Of a DNA stretch of 64,000 nucleotides, positions 40,710 through 49,028 are shown one piece after another. A model generated the notes under the pieces. The model saw only the letters and a list, made by a program, of their open reading frames with translations. It had not been told where the DNA came from and did not search any database. The stretch spans positions 868,001-932,000 of the forward strand of contig NZ_CP095390.1 in NCBI RefSeq assembly GCF_023008585.1, written 5' to 3'. Source of the stretch: Natribaculum breve. GTDB taxonomy: Archaea > Halobacteriota > Halobacteria > Halobacteriales > Natrialbaceae. The translations under genes were made by a program, and so were the position numbers. Position 1 is the stretch's first letter. Every line of letters begins with the position of its first letter.

Positions 40710-41627
40710 TCAGACGACGCGCTCGTAGACGGTGAGCATCTCCTCTGTCGTTCGATCGATGCTCACCTCTCGAGCCGCTTCGCGGCCGTTCGACCGTTCA
40801 GCACGCTCGAGGACGTCCCGGAGGCCGGTGATCAGCTCCTCGTCGCTCGAGGCGACGACGGAGGGAGAGACGCCGGCGAGTCGTTCGCGCACGTCGCCGA
40901 CGTCCAGGGAGACGACGGGGAGGTTGCAGGCGAGGGCCTCTTTCACCGAGTTGGGCGACCCCTCGCTGTGGGAGGTGAGCAACAGCGCGTCGGCGGCGTT
41001 CATGTACGTGGAGACCTCGTCGTGGGCGACGCCGTAGACCGTCTGGAGTCGAACGGGACGCTCGAGCAAGTCGTCGACGACGTCGACGACGCGACGCGCC
41101 CGCGGGTGGTTCTTGAGTTCTCGCGCCGGCGAGTACGGAAACAGGACGTGGTACTCCTCGGGCGACCAGCCGACCGCCGCCCGTGCGTCGGCCTGCGGTT
41201 GCGGTTCGAACCGATCCAGGTCGACTCCGTCGGGGATGACCTCGCAGTCGCGTCCGAGCACGTCGCGCATCTCCTCGGACATGACGACCACCTCGTCACA
41301 GAACGGGGCACACGCGCGACTGATCGGTTCGATCGTGCCGTGTAAGTCCGACCCCCAAAGCGAGAGGACGACCGGGAGACGAACCTGTGCCAGCGCCATC
41401 GGCGCGGTCAGGCCGTAGTGGGCGTGGACGAGGTCGTAGCCGTTGCGTGCTTCGCCGAAGACCTCCGGGAAGAATCGCAGGTAATCGACGACACTCCGTG
41501 ACGTGTCGGCAGCGACGTCGCCGGGGACCGACAGCGTCGAGAACGACACGCCGCGTCGCTCGAGTGCAACCATCTGCTGGTTCATAAACGGCGCGTCGAC
41601 GTTCGTCGTGAGAGTGAGGACGTCCAT
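40710..41627 (-). CDS. Glycosyltransferase (GT4-like)
   Basis: A 305-residue GT-B enzyme, shorter than usual. The N-terminus MDVLTLTTNVDAPFMNQQM is followed by YDLVHAHYGLTAPMALAQ and VLSLWGSDLHG; the donor domain has HVLFPYSPARELKNHPRA and the E-x7-E-like TSHSEGSPNSVKEALACNLPVV. It is a cytosolic sugar transferase for surface glycans. ATG 41627 is chosen since the upstream extension is arginine-rich. The TGA stop coincides with the flank of family B copy 2. A CTTTGTTAA promoter motif lies 30 bases upstream of the start. Confidence 0.88.
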   Translation of the reverse strand: MDVLTLTTNVDAPFMNQQMVALERRGVSFSTLSVPGDVAADTSRSVVDYLRFFPEVFGEARNGYDLVHAHYGLTAPMALAQVRLPVVLSLWGSDLHGTIEPISRACAPFCDEVVVMSEEMRDVLGRDCEVIPDGVDLDRFEPQPQADARAAVGWSPEEYHVLFPYSPARELKNHPRARRVVDVVDDLLERPVRLQTVYGVAHDEVSTYMNAADALLLTSHSEGSPNSVKEALACNLPVVSLDVGDVRERLAGVSPSVVASSDEELITGLRDVLERAERSNGREAAREVSIDRTTEEMLTVYERVV

Positions 41628-41656
41628 CCGGTGAGCAGAGTACGGCCGACTCGAGG

Positions 41657-41665
41657 CTTTGTTAA
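41657..41665 (-). promoter_or_regulatory. TTAACAAAG promoter motif before the GT gene
   Basis: Minus-strand TTAACAAAG ends 30 bases before ATG 41627, one base different from ATAACAAAG and at near-leaderless TATA spacing. Confidence 0.5.
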
Positions 41666-41926
41666 CCGTCTCTTTCAGACGGGAAGGGCCACGAAGCGAA
41701 CGCATCTCCGGCGGTCGGATACGCGCCCGATCACGGGGCTCCCAGCGAGCGCGAGCCGTCGGATCGCGTCCTCGAGCGGTCGCCGTCGACCTCGTCCGGG
41801 TCGACGGGAAGTATGACGTTCTTTCGGCACCCTCGTTTGGGATTCGACAACGGATACTTATACCCTATTCCTCATTAGTCACGAAATGCTTATGATACTC
41901 CTCGAGAATTGATTTCTACCGAATCT

Positions 41927-42121
41927 ATGGGTCTCACTGACTTTCTCTCGGACCTGCTCGCGGGGACGGACTCGCAAGCGCCCGTCTCCAGTCTCTCGGC
42001 TGGCGACGGGTCGGCCGTGATCGTCTACGAGTGTCGCCACTGCGGAACGACGGTCGGTCCCGAGACTGCGTGCTGTCCGTCCTGCCAGTCTGAGAACATC
42101 GTCGAGTACGCGATCGAGTGA
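41927..42121 (+). CDS. Small zinc-ribbon protein
   Basis: A 64-residue protein: a helical N-terminus MGLTDFLSDLLAG, a linker, then a zinc ribbon VYECRHCGTTV-x5-ACCPSCQSENIVEY with a CxxC pair and a CCxxC. Such small rubredoxin-like ribbons are very common in haloarchaea and of unknown role (RNA or protein binding suspected). The start at 41927 is favoured over 41909; TTATGATA about 31-38 bases upstream could be its TATA box. Confidence 0.75.
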   Translation: MGLTDFLSDLLAGTDSQAPVSSLSAGDGSAVIVYECRHCGTTVGPETACCPSCQSENIVEYAIE

Positions 42122-42188
42122 CGCGGTCCAGCTTCGAGCGTCGCGTCGAACGAAAGAAAACTTTTACTGCCCCGACGAACGCCCGGTC

Positions 42189-42926
42189 ATGGACATCCGG
42201 CTCGACGAAGTGAACCGGCGCATCATCCACGCGCTGATGCAGGACGCCCGGGACACGTCTGCCCCGATGATCGCCGACGAGGTCGGCGTCTCGCCGGCGA
42301 CGATTCGCAATCGGATTCGACAACTCGAGGACGCGAACGTCATCAGAGGCTACCACGCGAACGTCGACTTCGAGCGCGCAGACGGGAGGCTGACGACCCT
42401 GTACGTCTGCAACGCGCCCGTCGAGGACCGGGAACGACTCGCCCAGCAGGTCCGGGTCATCCCGGGCGTCGTCAACGTCCGGGAGTTGATGACCGGCCGG
42501 CGCAACCTCCACGTGCTCGCCGTCGGCGAGGACACCGGCGACCTCCGACACATCGCTCGAGAGATCGCCAAACTGGGAATCGACATCGAAGACGAAGACC
42601 TCGTCCAGTCGGAACACTTCCAGCCCTACCGGCCGTTCGGGCCGGACGACGACGAACCGACGGCGCTCTCGGAGTTCATCAGCCTCTCCGGCGGTGCCGA
42701 AGTCCTCGAGGTCACGGTCCCCGCGGACGCACCCATCGCCGGACTGACGCTCGAGGAGGCCAGCAGACGGGAGGTCCTCGAGGACGAACTGCTGGTCGTC
42801 GCGATCGAACGCGACGACGCGGTCATCACGCCACGCGGCGGAACCGAGATCCGCCCCGACGACCTTCTGACGATCCTCTCGCGCGGCGGCGTCACCGACG
42901 AGACGCTCGAGGCGTTCGAGGCCTGA
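42189..42926 (+). CDS. Lrp/AsnC-type regulator with C-terminal TrkA-C domain
   Basis: A 245-residue protein. The N-terminal HTH (about 1-60) has NRRIIHALMQDARDTSAPMIADEVGVSPATIRNRI. A ligand-type alpha-beta domain (about 65-140) has VEDRERLAQQVRVIPGVVNVRELMTGRRNLH. The C-terminal RCK/TrkA-C domain (about 170-240) has VLEVTVPADAPIAGLTLEEA and PRGGTEIRPDDLLTIL. This Lrp-TrkA-C architecture is common in haloarchaea and is thought to link metabolite or nucleotide binding to transcription, often of transporters. No transporter is adjacent, so the target is unknown. Confidence 0.88.
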   Translation: MDIRLDEVNRRIIHALMQDARDTSAPMIADEVGVSPATIRNRIRQLEDANVIRGYHANVDFERADGRLTTLYVCNAPVEDRERLAQQVRVIPGVVNVRELMTGRRNLHVLAVGEDTGDLRHIAREIAKLGIDIEDEDLVQSEHFQPYRPFGPDDDEPTALSEFISLSGGAEVLEVTVPADAPIAGLTLEEASRREVLEDELLVVAIERDDAVITPRGGTEIRPDDLLTILSRGGVTDETLEAFEA

Positions 42927-42966
42927 TCGCCCGCCGACGGGAACCCGGTCCCCGGTCGTACCGCTG

Positions 42967-44592
42967 TCAGAGGTAGCCGAGATCCTCGAGTCGCTCGGTC
43001 ACCGCTCCGTCGTCGACCGTGGGCTCTGTCACACCAGTCCCGTACGCGATATCGCCGTAGTCGACTCGACGCGCCGGACCGGCGAGGAGTCCGTCGGGGA
43101 CCGATCCCGTCATCCGGGACGGAACTGGCCGGTCGAGCAGCGCCATCGCGATCGGTGCGACGTCGGGAAGCGAGAGCCGGCCGACGTCGGCCGACGCTTC
43201 GAACCCAGGTCCGGCACCGACGAACACCCCGTCGAGTTTGTGGTCGTGCGCGTCGACGGGGACGAATCGCTGTCCGTAGAGCGCCGTCGAAACGGTGTGG
43301 TCCATGTCGGTCGGGAGAAACAGGACGTCTGGCGCGTCGTCGAGGAACGGTCCGCCGAACAGCCGCTCGCGGCGACAGACGTAGTCGAACGCCGGCTCGC
43401 CGTCGGGCGTCTCGAGGGCAGAGAGGATTTCGACGAGTTCGTCGCGGACCGTCTCGTACTCCGACGGGGACACGACGCCGTCGGGTTCGCGGCCCTCGAG
43501 GTTGACGCGGACGCCCATGCGCGTCTCGTCGGGACAGTACGCACGGGAGCGCCGCCAGTCGACGGTCTCCCCGGCGGCGCGTTGCATCGACTCCGGGACG
43601 AGTCGAACGAGCGCGGACTCGAGGCCGAGTCGCTTCGCGGCCGCGTAGACGTCGCTCGGTTCGACGCCGAGTCCCGTCGCGACGCGCTGTCCGGCGAGCA
43701 GCGTCCGCTCGAGCGTTCCAGGCTCGTCGCTGTCGTCCTCGCTCGTTCCCAGCAGGGACTTCTTCTCGGACCCGAGCGACAGCCGGTCGCCCTCCGACGT
43801 CGTCTCGACGAAGCCGTGTTCCGCCAGCACCTCGTTGACGTGGATCTGGTAGCCGTCGAGTCGACCGATGCCGTGGTCGGAACAGACGACGACGTTCGTC
43901 TCCTCGTCGACCGCCTGGAGAACGTCGCCCAGGAGTCGGTCGGCGGCCTCGTAGATCGCGCGGAACCGACGCTCGTCGGCGAAGTTGTGAAACACCGCGT
44001 CGGTCTTCTGGACCTGGAGGAGGGCGAACTCCCACTCGTGGTTCTCGAGTAACGCCACGGCCGCTCCGCGGCGTTGCTCGATCAACTCGAGGTAGCCCGC
44101 GAACTTCTCGTCGGGATCGTCGCTGATCTCGCCGCGCGAGTAGATCGTGTACGTCTCGCCGAGTTCGTCGGAGAGCTCGTCGCGGATTCCCTCGGGATGT
44201 CCCGGGTCGTCCTCGGCGGCCAGGTAACCGGGGACGAGGACGCCCTCGATCGGCTCGGCCGGGTGGGTCACCGGGACGTTCAGCACGATCGACGACGCGC
44301 CGTCGTCGGAGAGGTAGTTCCAGAGTGCGGGTCGCTGGACGTCGGCGCGCGAGACGAGGTGGCCGTCGTCGGGATAGCCGTCGTAGTCGAAGAAGCCGTA
44401 GACGCCGTGGTGGCTCGGGTCGGTCCCGGTGTACATCGACGGCCAGGCACTCCCGGTCCAGGGGGGGTGTGTCGACTCGAGCGGGGCCTCGACGCCCCGT
44501 TCGCGAAGCGCAGTGAAGCTCGGCAGCGACGAGGCGAACCGCTCGAGGTAACGCCAGTCGAGCGCGTCGAACCCGAGGACGACGGTCTTCAT
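42967..44592 (-). CDS. AlkP-superfamily phosphodiesterase-like protein
   Basis: A 541-residue protein. D9 in VVLGFDALDW is the first metal ligand, T46 in HPPWTGSAWPSMYTG the predicted nucleophile, and VVVCSDHGIGRLDG the second metal segment. VRVNLEGREPDG and the tail ERLEDLGYL are shared nearly word for word with the 2855 protein, so the two are close paralogues. It is cytosolic; the substrate is unknown, probably a glycan-linked phosphoester. ATG 44592 is chosen: GGAGGTGTGCCG-ATG gives a strong ribosome-binding site, while a GTG two codons earlier would overlap it. This Shine-Dalgarno site implies a leadered mRNA, consistent with the promoter motif 110 bases upstream. Confidence 0.87.
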   Translation of the reverse strand: MKTVVLGFDALDWRYLERFASSLPSFTALRERGVEAPLESTHPPWTGSAWPSMYTGTDPSHHGVYGFFDYDGYPDDGHLVSRADVQRPALWNYLSDDGASSIVLNVPVTHPAEPIEGVLVPGYLAAEDDPGHPEGIRDELSDELGETYTIYSRGEISDDPDEKFAGYLELIEQRRGAAVALLENHEWEFALLQVQKTDAVFHNFADERRFRAIYEAADRLLGDVLQAVDEETNVVVCSDHGIGRLDGYQIHVNEVLAEHGFVETTSEGDRLSLGSEKKSLLGTSEDDSDEPGTLERTLLAGQRVATGLGVEPSDVYAAAKRLGLESALVRLVPESMQRAAGETVDWRRSRAYCPDETRMGVRVNLEGREPDGVVSPSEYETVRDELVEILSALETPDGEPAFDYVCRRERLFGGPFLDDAPDVLFLPTDMDHTVSTALYGQRFVPVDAHDHKLDGVFVGAGPGFEASADVGRLSLPDVAPIAMALLDRPVPSRMTGSVPDGLLAGPARRVDYGDIAYGTGVTEPTVDDGAVTERLEDLGYL

Positions 44593-44907
44593 CGGCACAC
44601 CTCCGACCGCGGTAGGCGGCTACTGTCGCGCGATAACGACCGCCATTCGGGAGGCCGGTGACTCGTGGCGTACATCACGGCGGTGAGAGCACGGTATCGC
44701 TCTTTGTTATGCTGACAGAACAGCCGCCTCACGCGAGCGTCTTCGGTCGCAGAGAGCGGATTCGACGCCATCGACGGAGACCCACCGTCGACGATCGATA
44801 TCGAGACGGTATCCGACGAGTACACGTCGAACGCGTGCGACGAACTCGAGAACGTCATCGATCGATCCCAGAACCCCCGGACGCCTCGACTGGCCGTCTC
44901 CCGCCGG
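44593..44907. other. 315-bp region between AlkP and nucleotide-sugar genes
   Basis: It holds the promoter motif (44702-44710) of the AlkP gene. A plus-strand stretch (44752-44870) reads ESGFDAIDGDPP and TVSDEYTSNACDELENVID with normal halophilic codon bias but no start codon. It may be the decayed remnant of a gene, or chance. Nothing else is seen. Confidence 0.35.
44702..44710 (-). promoter_or_regulatory. ATAACAAAG promoter motif before the 42967 AlkP gene
   Basis: An exact minus-strand ATAACAAAG, ending 110 bases before ATG 44592. A leader of about 80 bases with a Shine-Dalgarno site would result. Confidence 0.45.
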
Positions 44908-46353
44908 TCAGTCGCCCCGCTCGCCACCGTCCGTTCTCCCGAGCGAGGCGCGGCGTTCGGTTCGACCCTCGTCCTCGAGGACGACCGGCCGGTCCCCTCG
45001 CGAACCGCCGAGAGTCCGCACGCGGTGGTGCGTGTCCTCGAGTTCGAGCGCGTCTCGTCCGTCGAGAACGACCGTCGGTTCCATGGCGGTCCAGTCGATC
45101 GCCTCGAACTCCGCGTGGGGTGTGACGAGGACGGCGGCGTCGAACGTCTCGTCTGCGACGTCGTCGACCGCGATCGGTCGCGCGTCGTACGTCGCCGGAT
45201 CGACGAGCGGGTCGGTCGCGGCGACGTCGGTCCCGATCTCGCGTAACCGATCGACGACCTCGAGTGCGGGTGACGCTCGCGTCTCCTCGACGCCAGGCCG
45301 GTAGGTGAGGCCGAGCACGAGCACCGACGCGTCCTCGAGGTCGACGCCGGCGTCGGCGAGTTCGTCCGCCAGGATCGCGACGGTGTACGCCGGCATCTCC
45401 TCGTTGATTCGCCTGGCCGTTCGCGTGAGCGTCAACTGCTCGTCGGTCCGCGCGAACAGGAAGTAGGGGTAGTACGGGATGCAGTGCCCGCCGACGCCCG
45501 GTCCCGGGTCGTGGATGTCACAGAACGGGCTCTCGTTCGCCGTGGCGATCGCCTCCCGGATCGAAATCGAGAGGCCGTCGGCCATCCGCGCGAGTTCGTT
45601 CGCCAGCGCGATGTTGACGTCGCGGTAGATCCCCTCGAACACTTTGACGGCCTCCGCGGTCGTCGCGTCCGATACCAGGTGTACGTCGTTGTGCGTGAGT
45701 TCGTCGTAGAGCACCGCCGCGGCGCGCGTGCTCTCGTCGTCGACGCCGCCGACGACCTTCGGGTACGCGCCGCGAATGTCCTGCAGGGCTCTCCCGGAGG
45801 CCGTCCGTTCGGGGCAGAACGCGAGCCCGAACTCGCCGCGCTCGAGGCCGCTTTCCTCCTCGAGGGTGGGCAAGACGACCTCGCGGCAGGTCCCCGGCGG
45901 CATCGTCGATTCGACGACGACGAGGTCGCCGGGTGCGAGTCCCGTCGCGACGTCTCGAGCGACGGCCTCGACCGTCGAGAGGTCCGGTTCGCCGTCGGAC
46001 AGCAGCGTCGGGACGATGACGACGTGGACGCTCGCGTCGACGGCGGCCGACTGGCCCTCCGTCGTCGCCCGGAGCCGACCCTCGCTTACCTGCCGTGCGA
46101 CCAGTTCGGGGAGTCCCGGTTCGCCGGTGATGTGACACTCCCCGGCGTTAACTTCCTGGACGACCGACGGATCGACGTCGACGCCGATTACGTTCCCCGT
46201 AACCTCGGCGTAGACGGCCGCGAGCGGCAGTCCCATCTTCCCGAGTCCGTAGACGGCGACCGGGACGTCGCCCGACCTGATCGCCGCTCGCTGGCGCTTC
46301 TCCGTGGCGGCCGTCCCGTAGAGGGTCGTCACCGATCCGCCAGCGGTCGTCAT
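44908..46353 (-). CDS. UDP-sugar 6-dehydrogenase (WecC/WbpA-like)
   Basis: A 481-residue UDP-glucose/GDP-mannose dehydrogenase family enzyme. The NAD-binding N-terminus is VAVYGLGKMGLPLAAVYAE, the central part has ESTMPPGTCREVVLP, and the catalytic Cys lies in GPGVGGHCIPYYPYFL. The C-terminal domain has VLVLGLTYRPGVEETRASPALEV. It oxidises a UDP-N-acetylhexosamine to the uronic acid using NAD+. It is last gene of the four-gene operon; its ATG overlaps the upstream stop (ATGA, 4 bases). The C-terminal Arg/Asp-rich tail is not part of the fold. A much longer upstream open frame is a shadow of the preceding gene. Confidence 0.9.
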   Translation of the reverse strand: MTTAGGSVTTLYGTAATEKRQRAAIRSGDVPVAVYGLGKMGLPLAAVYAEVTGNVIGVDVDPSVVQEVNAGECHITGEPGLPELVARQVSEGRLRATTEGQSAAVDASVHVVIVPTLLSDGEPDLSTVEAVARDVATGLAPGDLVVVESTMPPGTCREVVLPTLEEESGLERGEFGLAFCPERTASGRALQDIRGAYPKVVGGVDDESTRAAAVLYDELTHNDVHLVSDATTAEAVKVFEGIYRDVNIALANELARMADGLSISIREAIATANESPFCDIHDPGPGVGGHCIPYYPYFLFARTDEQLTLTRTARRINEEMPAYTVAILADELADAGVDLEDASVLVLGLTYRPGVEETRASPALEVVDRLREIGTDVAATDPLVDPATYDARPIAVDDVADETFDAAVLVTPHAEFEAIDWTAMEPTVVLDGRDALELEDTHHRVRTLGGSRGDRPVVLEDEGRTERRASLGRTDGGERGD

Positions 46354-47351
46354 CGAGCCTGCACCTCGATTCCGTCGGCACTCGAGACGAGGCGATCGAT
46401 CGTCTCGATCGTCTCGAGCGCGCGGAGTCCGTCTTCGGCGGTGACCTCGGGCGTCGCTCCCGTCCGCACCGCGCGGACGAACGACTCGAGTTCCCGGCGC
46501 AACGGCTCGCCGTTCTCGACGCGAGGCCGTTCGATGACGCTCTCGTGTCGGTACCGGTTCCGGCCGTCCTCGGTGACGTACTCCGGCAGCGAGTTGCGGT
46601 GGATGAGCACCGACTGCTCGAGGTAGTCGACCTCGACGAGACACTCGCGAGCGGTGACGGTGAGTCGGCGAACCTTCTTCTGGGTGACGCGACTCGCGGT
46701 CAGCGAGGCGATCACGCCGTCGGGGTACTCCATCTTGGCCGCCGCGTATCCGCCGTTTTCTGCCCCCATCGCGGCGACGTTGACCGGATCGGCGTCGAGT
46801 AACGATCGAACGACGTCGACGTCGTGGATCATCAGATCGAAGACGACGCCGTCGACCCCCGCTCGATCGATCGGCGGACCGAGCCGCTCGGCCTCGATCG
46901 CGATCACGTCGAGGTCGTCGATCACCGACTCGAGCGTCTTCACTGCGGGATTGAACCGTTCGATGTGGCCGACCTGGAGGACGATTCCTGCGTCCCGGGC
47001 GCGATTCGTCATGTCCCGGGCGTTCGCGACGGTGTCGGCGATCGGCTTCTCGACGAGGACGTGAACACCTGCGTCGATGCACTCGGAGACGATCTCGTGG
47101 TGGGCGCTCGTCGGTGCGGCGACCGAGACGACGTCACACGCCGAAAGCAACTCGTCGAACGACCGCGCCGTCGTCCCGTACGCGTCGGCGACTCGCCTGG
47201 CCTGCGACTCGTCGAGGTCGGCGACGCCGACCAGGTCGACGTCCTGGAGTTCGCTGTACACGCGGACGTGGTTTTCCCCCATCGAGCCGACGCCGACGAC
47301 GCCGGCGCGGAGGGGAGTCGATTCGGTCACTGTCGAGTTAGGGAGAGTCAT
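46350..47351 (-). CDS. Gfo/Idh/MocA oxidoreductase (WbpB-like)
   Basis: A 333-residue NAD(P)-dependent sugar dehydrogenase. The Rossmann N-terminus has AGVVGVGSMGENHVRVY, then SVAAPTSAHHEI and HVLVEKPIADT with the catalytic Lys; the C-terminal alpha-beta domain has FDLMIHDVDVVRSLL. In the WbpB role it would oxidise the 3-hydroxyl of UDP-GlcNAcA to a ketone for the neighbouring aminotransferase. MTLPNSTVT at 47351 is chosen as start; it overlaps the upstream stop by 14 bases. Operon position between aminotransferase and dehydrogenase supports the pathway call. Confidence 0.88.
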   Translation of the reverse strand: MTLPNSTVTESTPLRAGVVGVGSMGENHVRVYSELQDVDLVGVADLDESQARRVADAYGTTARSFDELLSACDVVSVAAPTSAHHEIVSECIDAGVHVLVEKPIADTVANARDMTNRARDAGIVLQVGHIERFNPAVKTLESVIDDLDVIAIEAERLGPPIDRAGVDGVVFDLMIHDVDVVRSLLDADPVNVAAMGAENGGYAAAKMEYPDGVIASLTASRVTQKKVRRLTVTARECLVEVDYLEQSVLIHRNSLPEYVTEDGRNRYRHESVIERPRVENGEPLRRELESFVRAVRTGATPEVTAEDGLRALETIETIDRLVSSADGIEVQAR

Positions 47352-48453
47352 GGTGATAGTGGTCGAACACCGCCGAGGCGACCGTCCGTCGGTCGTCGGC
47401 GGTGAGGTTCGGATGGACGGGTAACGAGAGCACTTCTTCGGCGGCACGTTCCGTTCGCGGCAGATCGGCGGCGGCCGCGCTCACGGTCTCGTAGGCGGGC
47501 TGCCGATGGATCGGCGTCGGGTAGTAGATGCCCGTGTCGACGTTGCGCTCCGAGAGCGACTGCTCGAGTGCGTCGCGGTCCTCGGCGCGGATCGTATACT
47601 GGTGGTAGACGTGACGATAGCCGTCGGGAACTCGCTGGGTCTCGATCGGCAGGTCGGCGAACTGCTCGTCGTAGAACGCGGCGTTCTCCCGCCTGGCCTC
47701 GTTGAACTCGGTCAATCGTGCGAGCTGCGTCCGGCCGACCGCCGCGGCGAGGCTCGTCATTCGATGGTTGTGTCCGAGGGTGGCGTGCTCGTAGCCGCCG
47801 TCGCCGTCGGCCGTCCGACCGTGGTTGACGTAGCTCGCCGCACGGCGGGCGACGTCGTCCCGATCGGTGGTGATCATGCCGCCTTCCCCGGTCGTCATGT
47901 TCTTCGTCGGGTAAAACGAGAAGCAGGCGGCGTCGCCCAGCGAGCCCACGCGATCCCCGCCGATCGCCGCGCCGTGTGCCTGGCAGGCGTCCTCGAGGAC
48001 GAACAGGTCGTGGTCGGCCGCGATCTCGCGGAGTTCGTCCATCGGGGCCGGCAGTCCGTAGAGGTGAACCGGCAGGAGTCCGACGACGTCGTCGCGACGG
48101 TCGACCAGCGACGCGACGGCGTCCGGGTCGAGCGTGAACGTCTCGCTGTCGACGTCGGCGAACACGGGCGTCCCGCCGGCCAGTCGGATCGCGTTCGCAC
48201 TCGCGACGAACGAGAACGAAGACGTGACGACGGCGTCGCCGTCCTCGACGCCGAGCGCTTCGAGGGCGGTCTGCAGGGCTGTCGTCCCGTTCGAGGTCGC
48301 CACGGCGTGGTCGGTGCCACAGTAGGCGGCGAATTCGTCCTCGAAGGCTCTGACTTCCGGGCCGTCGGCGAGGTGGCCGCTCTCGAGTACCGAGACGACC
48401 CGGTCGTGGGCGTCGCTTCCAACTTCGGGGTCGGCGATTGGTACGTCGGTCAT
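47338..48453 (-). CDS. DegT/DnrJ/EryC1-type PLP sugar aminotransferase (WbpE-like)
   Basis: A 371-residue PLP enzyme. K184 in SFYPTKNMTTGEGG forms the Schiff base, VATSNGTTALQTAL binds the cofactor phosphate, FVLEDACQAHGA carries the pyridine-nitrogen Asp, and MTSLAAAVGRTQL is a further family mark. It transfers an amino group from glutamate to a keto-sugar nucleotide, here most likely the 3-keto product of the adjacent oxidoreductase. The ATG overlaps the acyltransferase stop by 4 bases (ATGA). Confidence 0.92.
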   Translation of the reverse strand: MTDVPIADPEVGSDAHDRVVSVLESGHLADGPEVRAFEDEFAAYCGTDHAVATSNGTTALQTALEALGVEDGDAVVTSSFSFVASANAIRLAGGTPVFADVDSETFTLDPDAVASLVDRRDDVVGLLPVHLYGLPAPMDELREIAADHDLFVLEDACQAHGAAIGGDRVGSLGDAACFSFYPTKNMTTGEGGMITTDRDDVARRAASYVNHGRTADGDGGYEHATLGHNHRMTSLAAAVGRTQLARLTEFNEARRENAAFYDEQFADLPIETQRVPDGYRHVYHQYTIRAEDRDALEQSLSERNVDTGIYYPTPIHRQPAYETVSAAAADLPRTERAAEEVLSLPVHPNLTADDRRTVASAVFDHYHHDSP

Positions 48454-49028
48454 GCGAGCTGGTTGGGCCCCTCGAGTGGCTCCGGGAGCGTCTGCGTCCG
48501 TGCCGGCGAGCCGACCGCGAGCGTGTCCGGCGGGACGTCGTCGGTGACGACCGACCCGGCGGCGACGAACGCGTTCTCGCCGACGGTGACGCCGGGGAGG
48601 AGGGTCGCGTTCGCGCCGATCGACGCGCCGTCATCGATCGTCGGGCCGACGAGGTCGGCCTCGGTCCGGATCGGGTACTCGTCGTTCGTGAGGACGGCAC
48701 CGGGACCGACGAAGACGTTGTCGCCGATCGTCGTGTCGGTCGGCACGTAGACGTTCGTCTGGAGGCTCACGTGCGAGCCGATCGTCGTCCGGCCGTCGAT
48801 GACGGTTTTCGTCCCGACGAGCACGTCGTCGCCGATCGTCGTCTCCTCGCGGACGAGCACGTCGTGTCCCGTCGTGAACTCGTCGCCGATCGTCACGTCC
48901 GCGTAGACGATCGTTCCGGCCCGGACCGTCGCGTCGTCGCCGAGTCGTGCCGGCGCGTCGAACTCGCCGTAGCCGACGATCGTATCGTCGTCGATCGTAC
49001 AGCGATCGCCACAGACGACGTTCCTCAT
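48450..49028 (-). CDS. Hexapeptide-repeat N-acetyltransferase (WbpD-like)
   Basis: A 192-residue left-handed beta-helix acyltransferase, almost all hexapeptide repeats: NVVCGDRCTIDDDTIVGYGEF at the N-terminus, GDEFTTGHDVLVREETTIGDDVLVGT, then NVFVGPGAVLTNDEYPI, the acceptor-loop sequence of sugar N-acetyltransferases. It should acetylate the new amino group with acetyl-CoA. It is first gene of the operon; an ATAACAAAG motif lies 115 bases upstream. Together the four genes could convert UDP-GlcNAc into a UDP-2,3-diacetamido-2,3-dideoxy-uronic acid. Confidence 0.88.
   Translation of the reverse strand: MRNVVCGDRCTIDDDTIVGYGEFDAPARLGDDATVRAGTIVYADVTIGDEFTTGHDVLVREETTIGDDVLVGTKTVIDGRTTIGSHVSLQTNVYVPTDTTIGDNVFVGPGAVLTNDEYPIRTEADLVGPTIDDGASIGANATLLPGVTVGENAFVAAGSVVTDDVPPDTLAVGSPARTQTLPEPLEGPNQLA

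Noticed and set aside
44908..47082. 724-codon version of the UDP-sugar dehydrogenase
   Set aside because: The extra N-terminal 240 codons are Arg-rich and lie within the Gfo/Idh gene in another frame. ATG 46353 with its ATGA overlap is the natural start.
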